The translations under genes were made by a program, and so were the position numbers. DNA of 64,000 nt from positions 11,287 to 75,286 of the forward strand of contig JAEZEI010000047.1 of the NCBI GenBank assembly GCA_023417815.1, given 5' to 3'. The DNA comes from Bacteroidota bacterium (lineage in GTDB: Bacteria > Bacteroidota > Bacteroidia > Chitinophagales > Chitinophagaceae). This document shows, one piece after another, positions 52,012-61,894 of the stretch (positions are counted from its first letter, which is position 1; each line of letters starts with the position of its first letter). Under the pieces are notes generated by a model. The model was not told where the DNA came from and ran no database searches. It saw nothing but the letters and a program-made list of their open reading frames with translations.

Positions 52012-53088
52012 ATGGAAATGAGATTTGAATATGAAAGGCTTCAATCCTTTGCGCGAAGCATGTTCAGCGCACTGGGAGCCTCAGCAGACCAGGCATCGTT
52101 GGCAGCTGAAGTATTATTGGCGGCTGATTTAAGGGGAGTTGAAAGTCATGGCATTGCCCGGTTATCCGGTTATGTAAGGCTTTGCGAGGCAAAAAGAATC
52201 GATATACAGGCTAATCCAGGTATCAAATATGAAACACTTTCTACTGCCGTAATAGATGGAAAGTCCGGTCTTGGACTTTTGGTTGCACCGTATGCAATGA
52301 AAGTGGCAATAGAGAAGGCGCAGGTTTGTGGTTCAGGCTGGGTCAGTGTTCAGAATTCTTCTCATTTTGGTATTGCCGGCGTGCATTCAATGCTGGCCCT
52401 GGAGAAGGATATGATTGGCATTGCTATGACAAATGCATCTCCCACAGTAGCACCTACCTTCAGTAAAACGAGGCTGCTTGGCACAAATCCAATTTCCATC
52501 TCCATTCCGGCAGGAAGGGAAAAACCTTTTGTTTCCGACTTCGCAACAACTACAGCTGCAAATGGTAAACTTGAAGTATTGCAACGGAAAGGGATGCCTG
52601 CACCATCGGGATGGGTCCAGGATGTTAATGGTCATGGAACCACCGACGCTAAAGCACTTATAAATGGCGGAGCAATGCTGCCTTTAGGGGGCGACCGTGA
52701 ACATGGTAGCCATAAAGGATACATGCTCGGTGCAATTGTTGATATTTTATCAGGGGTCCTGAGCGGAGCAAATTATGGTCCTTTTGTACCACCATTTCCT
52801 GCCTACCTGCCTATGCCTTCGTTTATGCCGGGGAATGGGATCGGGCACTTTTTTGGCGCGATGCGAATCGATGCTTTTCGGCCGGCTGATGAATTTAAGA
52901 AGGAAATGGACGAGTGGATAAGGCAATTTCGAAATGCTGAGCCGGTTGATCCCCGACAACCTGTTCTTATTCCAGGTGATCCGGAACGGGAACTGGAAGC
53001 TGATCGAATGAAGAATGGCATTCCTGTGAACGGGAAGGTTGAAAAAGATCTGTTAGACCTTGGTCAGCGATTTGGTATCCATCTATAA
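52012..53088 (+). CDS. Ldh family oxidoreductase (malate/L-lactate dehydrogenase type 2)
   Basis: NAD(P)-dependent dehydrogenase of the YlbC/MDH type 2 family, not the Rossmann-fold lactate dehydrogenases. 358 residues. The active-site block RGVESHGIARLSGYV (His), SSHFGIAGVHSMLAL, MTNASPTVAPTFS and LGTNPISISIPA is present, plus GGDREHGSHKGYMLG. Members act on malate, L-lactate, ureidoglycolate and other 2-hydroxy acids; the substrate cannot be fixed here. It is followed nine bases later by aspartate kinase, so the two are probably co-transcribed, though a metabolic link is not obvious. Confidence 0.92.
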   Translation: MEMRFEYERLQSFARSMFSALGASADQASLAAEVLLAADLRGVESHGIARLSGYVRLCEAKRIDIQANPGIKYETLSTAVIDGKSGLGLLVAPYAMKVAIEKAQVCGSGWVSVQNSSHFGIAGVHSMLALEKDMIGIAMTNASPTVAPTFSKTRLLGTNPISISIPAGREKPFVSDFATTTAANGKLEVLQRKGMPAPSGWVQDVNGHGTTDAKALINGGAMLPLGGDREHGSHKGYMLGAIVDILSGVLSGANYGPFVPPFPAYLPMPSFMPGNGIGHFFGAMRIDAFRPADEFKKEMDEWIRQFRNAEPVDPRQPVLIPGDPERELEADRMKNGIPVNGKVEKDLLDLGQRFGIHL

Positions 53089-53096
53089 ACTGGTTT

Positions 53097-54416
53097 ATGA
53101 AAGTGATGAAATTTGGTGGAACCAGCGTCGGTTCCCCTGGAAGAATGAAGGAAGTGGCAAGACTTTGCACCAGCCAGACTGGAAAGAAACTGATAGTACT
53201 TTCAGCCCTCAGCGGTACAACGAATTCTTTGGTGGAAATCGGGAACCTCCTGGCCCTGCAAAAAAAAGATGATGCCAGGGCAATGATCCAGGAACTGGAA
53301 AAACATTACAGGATATTCATTGAAAAGCTTTTTGCAGAAAAAGATAGAACATCAGCGGTTGAAGCTATTCTTGAAAATTTTGAATTCCTAAATATTATCC
53401 TGAAGATCTCGTATAGTGAATCCATTCAAAAAGATATACTGGCACAGGGAGAATTGTTAAGTACTAAACTATTTTCCGAATACTTAAGAAGTCGGGGCAC
53501 ACCACATTTATTGTTGCCAGCCCTTGAATTTATGCAACTAAATGAAGAGGGTGAACCGGCAATGGAAAAGATCAGCCACCGATTGAGGGAGTTGATTAAG
53601 GTAGAAGATATTGATATTTATATTACACAGGGTTTCATTACCAAAAACCATAAAGGGGAAGTTGACAATTTGAAGAGAGGAGGAAGCGATTATACTGCTT
53701 CGATAATAGCCGCTGTACTTAATGCTGACGTCTGTGAAATATGGACAGATATAAGTGGGATGCATAACAATGACCCAAGAGTTGTAGAAGGAACGCATCC
53801 TGTTGAGCAACTTTCCTTCGAGGAGGCTGCTGAACTTGCCTATTTCGGAGCAAAGATCCTGCACCCGGCAAGCATCCTGCCCGCAAGATTATACAATATT
53901 CCTGTAAGGTTATTGAATACAATGGAACCCGAAGCTAAAGGAACGATGATTAGCTCCCGGACATCCGGCTCCGGTGTAAAGGCCATAGCTGCAAAAGATA
54001 ATATCACTTCCATAAGAATCATTAGTGGGAGAATGCTGTTGGCATATGGGTTTCTGCGAAGGGTTTTCGAGATCTTTGAAAACTTCCGTACACCAATTGA
54101 TATGATCACCACTTCCGAAGTGGCAGTGTCGCTTACGATTGATTCTGATTTTCACCTTTCACAGATCATTAGCGAATTGAAAAAATTAGGAACTGTGGAT
54201 TATGATCAAGAGCAGACAATAGTAGCAGTAGTGGGTGATAATATAAGCGTTGAGCCTGAGCTGAAGAAAAGGATATTCAGTGCGCTTTCAGGAATTCCTG
54301 TACGAATGGTTAGCTATGGAGGCAGTCCTAACAATATTTCCATACTTATTTCACAGATGCACAAGTCAGAAACCTTACGTGCCCTGAACAGGGAACTTTT
54401 CGCACGGAATTCATAA
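53097..54416 (+). CDS. lysC: Aspartate kinase, lysine-sensitive type
   Basis: First enzyme of the aspartate pathway: aspartate + ATP to aspartyl phosphate (lysine, threonine, methionine). 439 residues. The kinase motif KFGGTSVGS is at residues 5-13, FITKNHKGEVDNLKRGGSDYTASI and ILHPASILPARLYNIPVRLLNT are family blocks, and the C-terminal third (from about residue 300) holds two ACT domains for feedback control (ITSIRIISGRMLLAYGFLRRVFEIFENF). There is no homoserine dehydrogenase fused to it. The lysine-sensitive subtype is inferred from the monofunctional form and ACT layout. Confidence 0.93.
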   Translation: MKVMKFGGTSVGSPGRMKEVARLCTSQTGKKLIVLSALSGTTNSLVEIGNLLALQKKDDARAMIQELEKHYRIFIEKLFAEKDRTSAVEAILENFEFLNIILKISYSESIQKDILAQGELLSTKLFSEYLRSRGTPHLLLPALEFMQLNEEGEPAMEKISHRLRELIKVEDIDIYITQGFITKNHKGEVDNLKRGGSDYTASIIAAVLNADVCEIWTDISGMHNNDPRVVEGTHPVEQLSFEEAAELAYFGAKILHPASILPARLYNIPVRLLNTMEPEAKGTMISSRTSGSGVKAIAAKDNITSIRIISGRMLLAYGFLRRVFEIFENFRTPIDMITTSEVAVSLTIDSDFHLSQIISELKKLGTVDYDQEQTIVAVVGDNISVEPELKKRIFSALSGIPVRMVSYGGSPNNISILISQMHKSETLRALNRELFARNS

Positions 54417-54500
54417 CGTTCCGGTGTAAACGAAATGGTTTATACAATAATACTACAGCATATAGCGTTATTACTACGGTTTTTCATAGGATATTGGATT

Positions 54501-54531
54501 AAAAAACGGACCCTGGTTTCTACCGGGGTCC
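54501..54531 (-). terminator. Second terminator after queA, possibly bidirectional
   Basis: Ten-base stem GGACCCTGGT / ACCGGGGTCC with loop TTCT (54508-54531). A run of six T follows on the minus strand (54501-54506). On the plus strand the tail is CTTATTATT, so it could also end the aspartate kinase transcript. Confidence 0.78.
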
Positions 54532-54540
54532 CTTATTATT

Positions 54541-54566
54541 AAAAAGGCCCTCCTGGAAGGAAGGCC
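54541..54566 (-). terminator. First terminator after queA
   Basis: Eight-base stem on the minus strand (GGCCTTCC / GGAGGGCC with one G-T pair, loop TTCCA) followed by TTTTT. It lies 22 bases past the queA stop. Confidence 0.72.
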
Positions 54567-54587
54567 ACGCAATTGGTTATGGTAACT

Positions 54588-55637
54588 CTAGATGATCAGC
54601 ATGGAATCCCCATAACTGAAAAAGCGATATTTATCCTTAATTGCCTTTTTGTAGGCTTCCATCATCAGGTCATACCCGGCAAACGCGCATGCCATTATAA
54701 GCAGGCTTGTTTTAGGGAGATGAAAGTTTGTAACTAAGGCGTCTGCAATGTTGAAATTATATGGGGGATGAATAAAATGATTGGTCCATCCTTCTGAAGG
54801 CTTCAATAATTTCTGGGCTGTATAGCTGGTTTCCATAGCGCGCATAGTGGTAGTTCCAATGGAACAGATCCTGTTTCCTGATGTTTTAGCTTTATTCACA
54901 ATATTACATGCAACCTCATCGATCTTGTAATATTCAGCATCCATTTTATGTTTGCTCAGGTCTTCCACTTCTATTGGCCTGAAAGTACCCAATCCTGTAT
55001 GAAGGGTTACTTCCGCAAACCTGATCCCTTGTATCTCGAGCCTTTTAATAAGTTCTTTGCTGAAGTGAAGCCCGGCTGTAGGGGCTGCAACTGCACCTTC
55101 ATGCTTAGCATAAACGGTTTGGTATCTTTCTTTATCCTCTTCTTCCGGTTTGCGCTTAATATATTTAGGAAGAGGCGTTTCTCCCATCAGTTCAAGCATC
55201 TGGCGGAACTCGTCGTCGGTTCCATCCCAAAGAAAACGAATGGTCCGGCCCCTGCTGGTTGTATTGTCTATAACTTCTGCAACCAGTTCATCATTTTCTC
55301 CAAAATATAATTTGTTTCCAACCCTGATCTTCCTTGCGGGATCTACGATTACATCCCAAAGCTTGTTTGTCTTGTTTAGTTCGCGAAGAAGAAATACCTC
55401 GATTTTAGCTCCGGTCTTTTCCTTTCTTCCGTACATCCGGGCGGGAAAAACCTTCGTATTATTTACCACGAAAACGTCCTTGTCGTCAAAGTATTCCATT
55501 ATATCACGGAATTGACGGTTTTCGATCTCACCTGTTTTACGGTGAACCACCATCATACGGCTATCTTCTCTTTTCTTGGTGGGGTGCTGGGCAATAAGGT
55601 TTAGTGGAAGGTCAAATCTGAATTGAGATAATTTCAT
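54588..55637 (-). CDS. queA: S-adenosylmethionine:tRNA ribosyltransferase-isomerase
   Basis: Transfers the ribosyl part of SAM to preQ1 in the wobble base of tRNAs, making epoxyqueuosine. 349 residues. Motifs: MKLSQFRFDLPLNLIAQHPTKKREDSRMM at the N-terminus, FVVNNTKVFPARMYGRKE, EGAVAAPTAGLHFSKELI, VTLHTGLGTFRPIEVEDL, and LPKTSLLIMACAFAGYD near the end. It is preceded by a leader of about 95 bases containing a perfect 6-base inverted repeat (ATCATG / CATGAT) and ends with two strong terminators. Confidence 0.96.
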   Translation of the reverse strand: MKLSQFRFDLPLNLIAQHPTKKREDSRMMVVHRKTGEIENRQFRDIMEYFDDKDVFVVNNTKVFPARMYGRKEKTGAKIEVFLLRELNKTNKLWDVIVDPARKIRVGNKLYFGENDELVAEVIDNTTSRGRTIRFLWDGTDDEFRQMLELMGETPLPKYIKRKPEEEDKERYQTVYAKHEGAVAAPTAGLHFSKELIKRLEIQGIRFAEVTLHTGLGTFRPIEVEDLSKHKMDAEYYKIDEVACNIVNKAKTSGNRICSIGTTTMRAMETSYTAQKLLKPSEGWTNHFIHPPYNFNIADALVTNFHLPKTSLLIMACAFAGYDLMMEAYKKAIKDKYRFFSYGDSMLII

Positions 55638-55738
55638 CAGGTGTGTTTAATTTAATCTTATCTCATGCAGTAACAAAAAAGGCCTGTTCCTAAGGGAAAA
55701 TAACGGTAATCATGTTACGGCATGATCAATAAAGCTCG

Positions 55739-55746
55739 CAAAGGTA
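55739..55746 (-). promoter_or_regulatory. queA -7 promoter box
   Basis: TACCTTTG on the minus strand (TAnnTTTG). It predicts a 5' leader of about 95 bases before the queA start at 55637. A T-rich region (TTTTTA) lies about 20 bases upstream, but no strong TTG. Confidence 0.55.
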
Positions 55747-55872
55747 AGTGAAATCCGACATAATAAAAATCATGGACTTTCACGCTGCCCGGGGCATGGA
55801 TTTTGGCTGATCTTTATAATAATTAATGATGTTATTGACTTTCAACTGGTTTAAATTGCGCAAGGACACCTT

Positions 55873-58800
55873 ATGAAGTACTTTTTTCTCCTATTTACCC
55901 TCCTTTCTTCGTTATATTCCTTTGCGCAGAATAAATACCAGAGTCTGCTATGGGAAATAACCGGGAATGGTCTCTCCAAGCCATCTTATGTGTTTGGAAC
56001 AATGCATGTTAGTAATAAACTTGCATTTAATCTTAGTGATTCATTCTATCATGCCATCAGGAATGTAGATGCTGTAGCCCTGGAACTTAATCCTGAAACC
56101 TGGCAGGAGGAGATGGTGAAAATGGACCGTATAAAGGAAAATTATTCAGCCTATGTAACTCCTATAGGAAACGATTATCTGACAATTAACTCTTTCCGGA
56201 TCCAGGATTTTGTTCCTACACTTAGGCAGGCTTTAAGAACTGAACCTTCAACGGTTAACAGTCTTCTATACAGGTCCTATAAATCCCGGGAGGATTTTGA
56301 GGAGGACACTTTTCTTGACCTGTACATTTATCAGACTGGTCGGAAGCTTGGTAAAAAGGCTGCAGGGCTTGAAGATTATTACGCAAGTGAAAAGCTTATT
56401 CTTGAGGCTTATGGTGACATGGCGAGAGAAAAAAAGAAGCGGATCGTTGATTTGGAAGCTCAGGTCATAAGAAATATCCTTGAACAGGTGCAGGCTGCGT
56501 ATAGGAATGGTGATCTTGATCTGCTCGATTCTTTGGATAACCTGATGGAAAGGTCAGATGCTTTTCGTGAAAAATTCCTTTACCGGAGAAACGAGATCCA
56601 GGCAGATGCCATAGATAGCATAATCAGAACCACCTCTCTTTTTGCAGGTGTAGGTGCAGCCCATTTACCTGGCAAACGCGGGGTTGTTGAGCTCTTAAGG
56701 GCTAAGGGTTATAATGTAAGGCCTGTAAAAATGACCGACAGGGATGCGAAGCAGAAGGCCGGTATCGACAAACTTACAGTACCGGTTAAGTTAATAAAAC
56801 AATCTACCCCTGATGGCCTGATAAGCTTTGAAGCTCCTGGCCTTTTATATAAATCAGATAATGTAAACGGTGCCTCCCGGTGGCAGTTTGCTGACATGAA
56901 CAACGGGTCTTACTATATGATCACCCGCTTGAAAACCTATGCTTTCATTCGAGGCATCAACAAAGAAGGGGTTATTGAAAAAATAGACAGTCTTTTATAT
57001 GAAAATATTCGCGGGAATATATTAGATAGGAAGCGGGTAAACGATTTATACCCGGGCATAGACCTTAAAGCGAAAACCAGGCGGGGAGATGTACAGCGAT
57101 ACCAGATCAGAATAACTCCGCACGAGATCATAATAATCAAAGCTAGTGGTCCGGGAGAATATATGGAAGGAGATGAAGGTGACCGGTTTTTCAGGTCAAT
57201 CGTGTTTAATAATGCTCAACCAGTTCAGAATTTCTCTTATGGGAATCTTAAGATCCTAAAGCAAGTCATTCCACATACTTTTCAGAATGATCTGGAAGGA
57301 AGATGGGAATTTGAGAGCACAGACAGCATCGGCAATTCTATTCTGGTGATTAGAAAGAGCATGGTTAATTTCGACCATTTGGATGAGGATACCTTTTACC
57401 TTTCAATGATGAAACATTCCTTCTTCAATCCTGCTATATTCCTTAAAGAGAAAGAAGATCGATTCAAAAATGTATATGGCCGTTCAGGAATGGAATCCGA
57501 AATCTATGCACATGATAGTGCAGTTATAAAGGTTCTTTATTTACTGAATGGTCCCGATTATTATGCTGTAGTTGTGAAAGGCGAAGGAAAGCCCTCTGAT
57601 ATTATCAGCTTCGTAAATTCAGAAAGTAAGAAATCAGAATATGTTGACACAATTATTAAGGTTTCCGTCAAGCATGAAATAATGCCTGATGTGGACCAAA
57701 GCCTGAGAGCTATAGTTGAAAATAATGCCCAGGCAGCATTTAATGGTGAGAATTCTACAGGGTATTTCAGCTATTGGCCCAGGCCGCGTTTTGCAGTATT
57801 TGGCGATGATACTACCGGGCGGATTATGATTAAGGCCCAGGAATTTCCAGTGTATTTCAGCATCAGGGATTCAGTAAGGTATTGGGAAAATGAAATGAAA
57901 AACCTTGTTGAGAAAAATGACCTGGAGATCAGTTCTGTCAAAGACATTTACACTTCCAGCCATCGTGGTAAGGTTGTGATGTTATCAGATACCGGTAGTA
58001 GCCGTGTAATCAAAAAAGCTATTTTATTAAATGGTAATCAGAAATATGAGATCACCGCATTAACAGACTCCGGTAGCAGGTCTAACAGTTTCGAAAACTT
58101 CCTTCAAAGTTTTAAACCTTCAAGCCCGTCAACCAATATTTACGACAGTAAGCTTCCTGCATTCTTTAGCGACCTTACCGGATCTGATAGCCTGACCAGG
58201 GCCAGGGCCCGTCAATCAATAAAGAGCAACTATTACGGTCCCGAAGGCCTTCCATTGATAATGCAGGCATTAAATAAGATTAGCCTTTCTGACAGGGATT
58301 ATTTTGAGATAAAAAGTTCACTGATAAATGAGCTCGGATTTATTAATGATCATTCCGGTTCAGTTGTAACGGCGTTAGAGAACCTTTACCTGGCGGTTAA
58401 GGACACGATCATGTTCCAGAATGAGGTAATTAAGGCATTAGCAAGACAAAAAACCTCCGAATCGTTCCGGGTTCTTAAAGAGTTCATGGTGGATGATCCA
58501 CCGATATTTGAGAATGCCTATGAGTATCACTCTTTATTCAGAAACTTTTCTGACTCTTTGAAATTGTCTGAGAAGTTGTATCCTGATCTTTTGAAACTTT
58601 TGCCGCTTACAGAGTATAAATCCCATGTTTTTGATCTGTTAGCGACATTACAGGATAGTGGTTTTGTAATGCAGAAAAAATACCAGGAGTTCCTGCCGCA
58701 GATCCTCCTGGAAGCCAGGGTTAGCATAAAAAAACTCAGGCACCGTGATAACCGTATACGTGAAAAGGAGTTGGAATCAAGGGAAGAACCAGGCAGGATT

Positions 58801-59439
58801 TTCAATACATCCGGAAATGATGATCTTTTCAGCCAGGCAGTCCTGCTATTGCCTTTTTATGACAAGAACATCCAGGTGAAAGAATTCTTTAAAGAAACAG
58901 TCGAGTCCCTGGATCCGATAATAAAAATTAACGGTGTGGTATTATTATTAAGAGCAGGTAAACCCGTGCCTGATTCTATTTTACAGAGTATTGCAAAGGA
59001 TGAAAGGTATCGTTCCTATTTCTATTCCAAACTGGATAAGTATAATTTAGAAGGAAAATTTCCTTCCAGGTACAAAGAACAGGAAGGTATCGCCCGTAGT
59101 TTCCTGTTAATGGAGAATTCCTTTGATAAAATGGATTCTTTGGAACTGATGATGAAGATTCCGGCAACTTTCCAAAACAATTCAGGTGTAGTTTATTTGT
59201 ATAGATACCGGATTCAGAAAGGGCATGAATGGAAGATTGGAGTGAGTGGCCTTCAGCCACAAGATAGTAATATAATAGTGGTCAATCCTGCATTTGTATC
59301 CTTAACTCAAACCAGGATCAATCCTGCTAAGGATATTAAATCGCAGTTATTTGATGAATTGAGGAAGATGATCATACTGTCTCATAGATCTGGAAGAAAT
59401 TTCTTTGATTCTAATGAAGCTTATGAAATGTTTGACTAA
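55873..59439 (+). CDS. Very large TraB/GumN family protein with helical extension
   Basis: 1188 residues, about four times the usual 270-300 of this family. A signal peptide (ending YSFAQ) precedes a TraB/GumN domain (residues 22-290): VFGTMHVSNK (42-45 GTMH), VALELNPETW, and GVGAAHLPGKRGVVELL (GxxH near 261-265), the conserved His/Glu positions of the TIKI-like metalloprotease clan. The remaining 890 residues include several beta-rich blocks (about 300-740) and an alpha-helical stretch (about 770-1040) that looks HEAT-like. The extension has no motif I recognise. It overlaps the ABC gene on the other strand by four bases. Confidence 0.8.
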   Translation: MKYFFLLFTLLSSLYSFAQNKYQSLLWEITGNGLSKPSYVFGTMHVSNKLAFNLSDSFYHAIRNVDAVALELNPETWQEEMVKMDRIKENYSAYVTPIGNDYLTINSFRIQDFVPTLRQALRTEPSTVNSLLYRSYKSREDFEEDTFLDLYIYQTGRKLGKKAAGLEDYYASEKLILEAYGDMAREKKKRIVDLEAQVIRNILEQVQAAYRNGDLDLLDSLDNLMERSDAFREKFLYRRNEIQADAIDSIIRTTSLFAGVGAAHLPGKRGVVELLRAKGYNVRPVKMTDRDAKQKAGIDKLTVPVKLIKQSTPDGLISFEAPGLLYKSDNVNGASRWQFADMNNGSYYMITRLKTYAFIRGINKEGVIEKIDSLLYENIRGNILDRKRVNDLYPGIDLKAKTRRGDVQRYQIRITPHEIIIIKASGPGEYMEGDEGDRFFRSIVFNNAQPVQNFSYGNLKILKQVIPHTFQNDLEGRWEFESTDSIGNSILVIRKSMVNFDHLDEDTFYLSMMKHSFFNPAIFLKEKEDRFKNVYGRSGMESEIYAHDSAVIKVLYLLNGPDYYAVVVKGEGKPSDIISFVNSESKKSEYVDTIIKVSVKHEIMPDVDQSLRAIVENNAQAAFNGENSTGYFSYWPRPRFAVFGDDTTGRIMIKAQEFPVYFSIRDSVRYWENEMKNLVEKNDLEISSVKDIYTSSHRGKVVMLSDTGSSRVIKKAILLNGNQKYEITALTDSGSRSNSFENFLQSFKPSSPSTNIYDSKLPAFFSDLTGSDSLTRARARQSIKSNYYGPEGLPLIMQALNKISLSDRDYFEIKSSLINELGFINDHSGSVVTALENLYLAVKDTIMFQNEVIKALARQKTSESFRVLKEFMVDDPPIFENAYEYHSLFRNFSDSLKLSEKLYPDLLKLLPLTEYKSHVFDLLATLQDSGFVMQKKYQEFLPQILLEARVSIKKLRHRDNRIREKELESREEPGRIFNTSGNDDLFSQAVLLLPFYDKNIQVKEFFKETVESLDPIIKINGVVLLLRAGKPVPDSILQSIAKDERYRSYFYSKLDKYNLEGKFPSRYKEQEGIARSFLLMENSFDKMDSLELMMKIPATFQNNSGVVYLYRYRIQKGHEWKIGVSGLQPQDSNIIVVNPAFVSLTQTRINPAKDIKSQLFDELRKMIILSHRSGRNFFDSNEAYEMFD

Positions 59440-61043
59440 CCTGTTGTATCCATGCCTTTTCCGGGAACAGCTTCCAGTAATTCTTTTGTATAAGAATGTT
59501 TCGGATTATAATAAATATCAGAGGATGGACCTTCTTCAATTATCTCACCATTACGCATTACAACAATCCGGTCACATAAATATTTTACCACAGCCAGATC
59601 ATGAGAAATGAATATCCCTGAGAACTCTAGCTCCTTTCTTAATTTATCAATAAGTGCCAGAACCTGCGCCTGGATAGTAACATCAAGTGCTGAAACACTT
59701 TCATCAAATACCAGGAAGGAAGGTTCTGATGCCAAAGAGCGTGCGATACAGATTCTTTGTCTTTGACCACCACTAAATTCATGTGGATAACGACCCATAT
59801 TAATTGGATCTATTGAAACTTCCCTGAACAATGCTTTTACCTTCCCTAAACGTTCTGCTTTTTTGGTTTGAGGAGATTGAACTTTGATTACTTCTGAAAT
59901 TGCATTATCAACCGGAATGCGCGGATTCAGTGATCCAAATGGATCCTGGAATACTATCTGCATTTCTTTCCTGAAGTATTTATTATCGCTTTTTTTAAAT
60001 CCTGAGATATCCCTGCCATTCAATAATATGGAACCTGTTGAAGGTACCAATCCAAGGATGGCCTTGCCAAGTGTTGATTTTCCGCATCCGCTTTCGCCCA
60101 CCAGGCCTACCAGTTCACCCTTCTTAACAGAAAAATTGACATTCCTTATGGCATGAAAAACTTTGTTTATTCTTCCACTCTTCCTTTTATACATCACATT
60201 AAGCTCATGAACTTCCAAAATTGACTTACCACGGATGATCTGATTTTGGGAAAGTGGTATCAGGGATGAAGGTCGGTTCTTAAGCAGGTTTTCGGTGTAT
60301 TTATGAGAAGGAGAGTTGATCACCTGTTTTACTTTTCCCTGTTCTACTATAGATCCTTTGCTCATCACGATCAAATTTTCAGCGTAATCCCATACAAGGC
60401 CAAGATCATGAGTGATTAATATGACCGTACATCCATTTTCACTTTTTAATTTATTTAATAATTCGAGAATACTTTTTTGAACAGTTACATCAAGTGCTGT
60501 TGTTGGTTCGTCTGCAATAATTAGTTCCGGTTCACAGCACATTGCCATCGCAATCATTACCCGCTGTTTCTGCCCGCCGCTGAGCTGGTGCGGGTATTTA
60601 TCATAGACTTCAACAGGATCTGGAAGTTCAGTTTTTGAAAACCATTCTATTGTTTCAAGCTTTGCTTCCTTCCTGGAAAGCTTCCTGTGAGTCATGATCG
60701 CCTCAGCAACCTGGTCGCCGCACTTCATAATGGGGTTCAGGCTGGTCATGGGCTCCTGGAATATCATGGAGATTTTCCTTCCGCGGAGGTTTTTTGTTTC
60801 TGAATCAGAAATTTCAAAAAGATTAAGACTGGCTTTTTCTGAATTAAATATAGCCTTGCCAGAAATTTTAGCCGCTTTGGGAAGAAGTGAAAGTAATGAC
60901 AGTCCGGTAAGGGACTTACCAGAACCACTTTCTCCGACTATAGCGGTGGTAGAACCCTTTTCAATAGTGAATGAAACTTTATTTACCGCAGTGAAGCCTT
61001 CAAAGGAAACTGTAAGGTCATTCACCGCTAGTAATGTTTCCAT
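59436..61043 (-). CDS. Dual-ATPase ABC transporter protein, oligopeptide/nickel type (DppD-DppF/YejF-like)
   Basis: 535 residues with two nucleotide-binding domains in one chain, as in YejF or fused DppD/DppF. First domain: Walker A GESGSGKS (residues about 36-43), signature LSGGQKQRV, Walker B LIIADEPTTAL. Second: Walker A GESGCGKST (about 315), signature FSGGQRQRI, Walker B FLVFDESVSAL. C-terminal extensions of the oligopeptide type (HKYTENLL and HSYTKELLEAVPG) are present after each domain. The matching permeases and binding protein are not in this window. The gene follows amn by three bases. Confidence 0.93.
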   Translation of the reverse strand: METLLAVNDLTVSFEGFTAVNKVSFTIEKGSTTAIVGESGSGKSLTGLSLLSLLPKAAKISGKAIFNSEKASLNLFEISDSETKNLRGRKISMIFQEPMTSLNPIMKCGDQVAEAIMTHRKLSRKEAKLETIEWFSKTELPDPVEVYDKYPHQLSGGQKQRVMIAMAMCCEPELIIADEPTTALDVTVQKSILELLNKLKSENGCTVILITHDLGLVWDYAENLIVMSKGSIVEQGKVKQVINSPSHKYTENLLKNRPSSLIPLSQNQIIRGKSILEVHELNVMYKRKSGRINKVFHAIRNVNFSVKKGELVGLVGESGCGKSTLGKAILGLVPSTGSILLNGRDISGFKKSDNKYFRKEMQIVFQDPFGSLNPRIPVDNAISEVIKVQSPQTKKAERLGKVKALFREVSIDPINMGRYPHEFSGGQRQRICIARSLASEPSFLVFDESVSALDVTIQAQVLALIDKLRKELEFSGIFISHDLAVVKYLCDRIVVMRNGEIIEEGPSSDIYYNPKHSYTKELLEAVPGKGMDTTG

Positions 61044-61046
61044 TGC

Positions 61047-61817
61047 TTAGAATTTCAGGTGCCTTACGGTCTGCCCGTTATTAATCAGTTGTTTTAAGGA
61101 ATCAACCCCGATGCGTAGATGTTGTTCAACAAAATTCGATGTAACCTTTGAATCACTAAGTTCGGTTTTCACGCCTTCAGGGATCATGGGAGAGTCACTG
61201 ACAAGGAGTAGAGCTCCGGTTGGAATCTTATTATAAAAACCAACTGTGAAAATTGTGGCAGTTTCCATATCTATGGCATATGCTCTTAGACGTTTAAGAT
61301 ATTCCTTGAATTCTTCATCATGCTCCCAAACCCTCCTGTTGGTTGTGTAGCATACACCTGTCCAGTAATCACACTCAAAGTCACGGATGGTTGTTGAAAT
61401 GGCCTTTTGGAGCGCGAAGGCTGGCAATGCTGGAACTTCAGGAGGAAAATAATCGTTACTCGTTCCTTCTCCTCTAATAGCTGCAATAGGAAGTATGAGA
61501 TCACCGATCTTATTTCTTTTTTTAAGTCCACCACATTTTCCAAGAAAGAGTACGGCTTTCGGATTGATTGCAGTGAGAAGGTCCATCACTGTTGCTGCAC
61601 CAGGACTTCCCATCCCGAAATTAATAATAGTGATATTGTCTGCTGTAGCACACTGCATTGGTCGGTCAAGGCCCACTACTTTTACATTGTTCCATAGAGC
61701 AAACATGGAAACATAGTTTGAGAAATTTGTAAGCAGGATATATTCTCCGAAATTTGAAAGCTTTTCTCCAGTGTACCTGGGTAGCCAGTTTTCTACGATC
61801 TCTTCTTTTGTCTTCAT
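61047..61817 (-). CDS. amn: AMP nucleosidase
   Basis: Nucleoside phosphorylase-fold enzyme that splits AMP to adenine + ribose 5-phosphate. 256 residues of the short AMN type found in Bacteroidota. The nucleoside-binding blocks INFGMGSPGAATVMDLL, VLFLGKCGGLKKRNKIGDLILP and RAYAIDMETATIFTVGF (catalytic ME) are present, along with SDSPMIPEGVKTELSD. It is the first gene of a probable operon with the dual ABC protein. Together with ade and upp it points to nucleobase salvage. Confidence 0.92.
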   Translation of the reverse strand: MKTKEEIVENWLPRYTGEKLSNFGEYILLTNFSNYVSMFALWNNVKVVGLDRPMQCATADNITIINFGMGSPGAATVMDLLTAINPKAVLFLGKCGGLKKRNKIGDLILPIAAIRGEGTSNDYFPPEVPALPAFALQKAISTTIRDFECDYWTGVCYTTNRRVWEHDEEFKEYLKRLRAYAIDMETATIFTVGFYNKIPTGALLLVSDSPMIPEGVKTELSDSKVTSNFVEQHLRIGVDSLKQLINNGQTVRHLKF

Positions 61818-61894
61818 TTTCTGTTTTACATTTAAAAATACAATAGTTTTCCTTCCTGAATGCCTGCGGCGTGCAGTATAGCTTTTTTCAGTAT

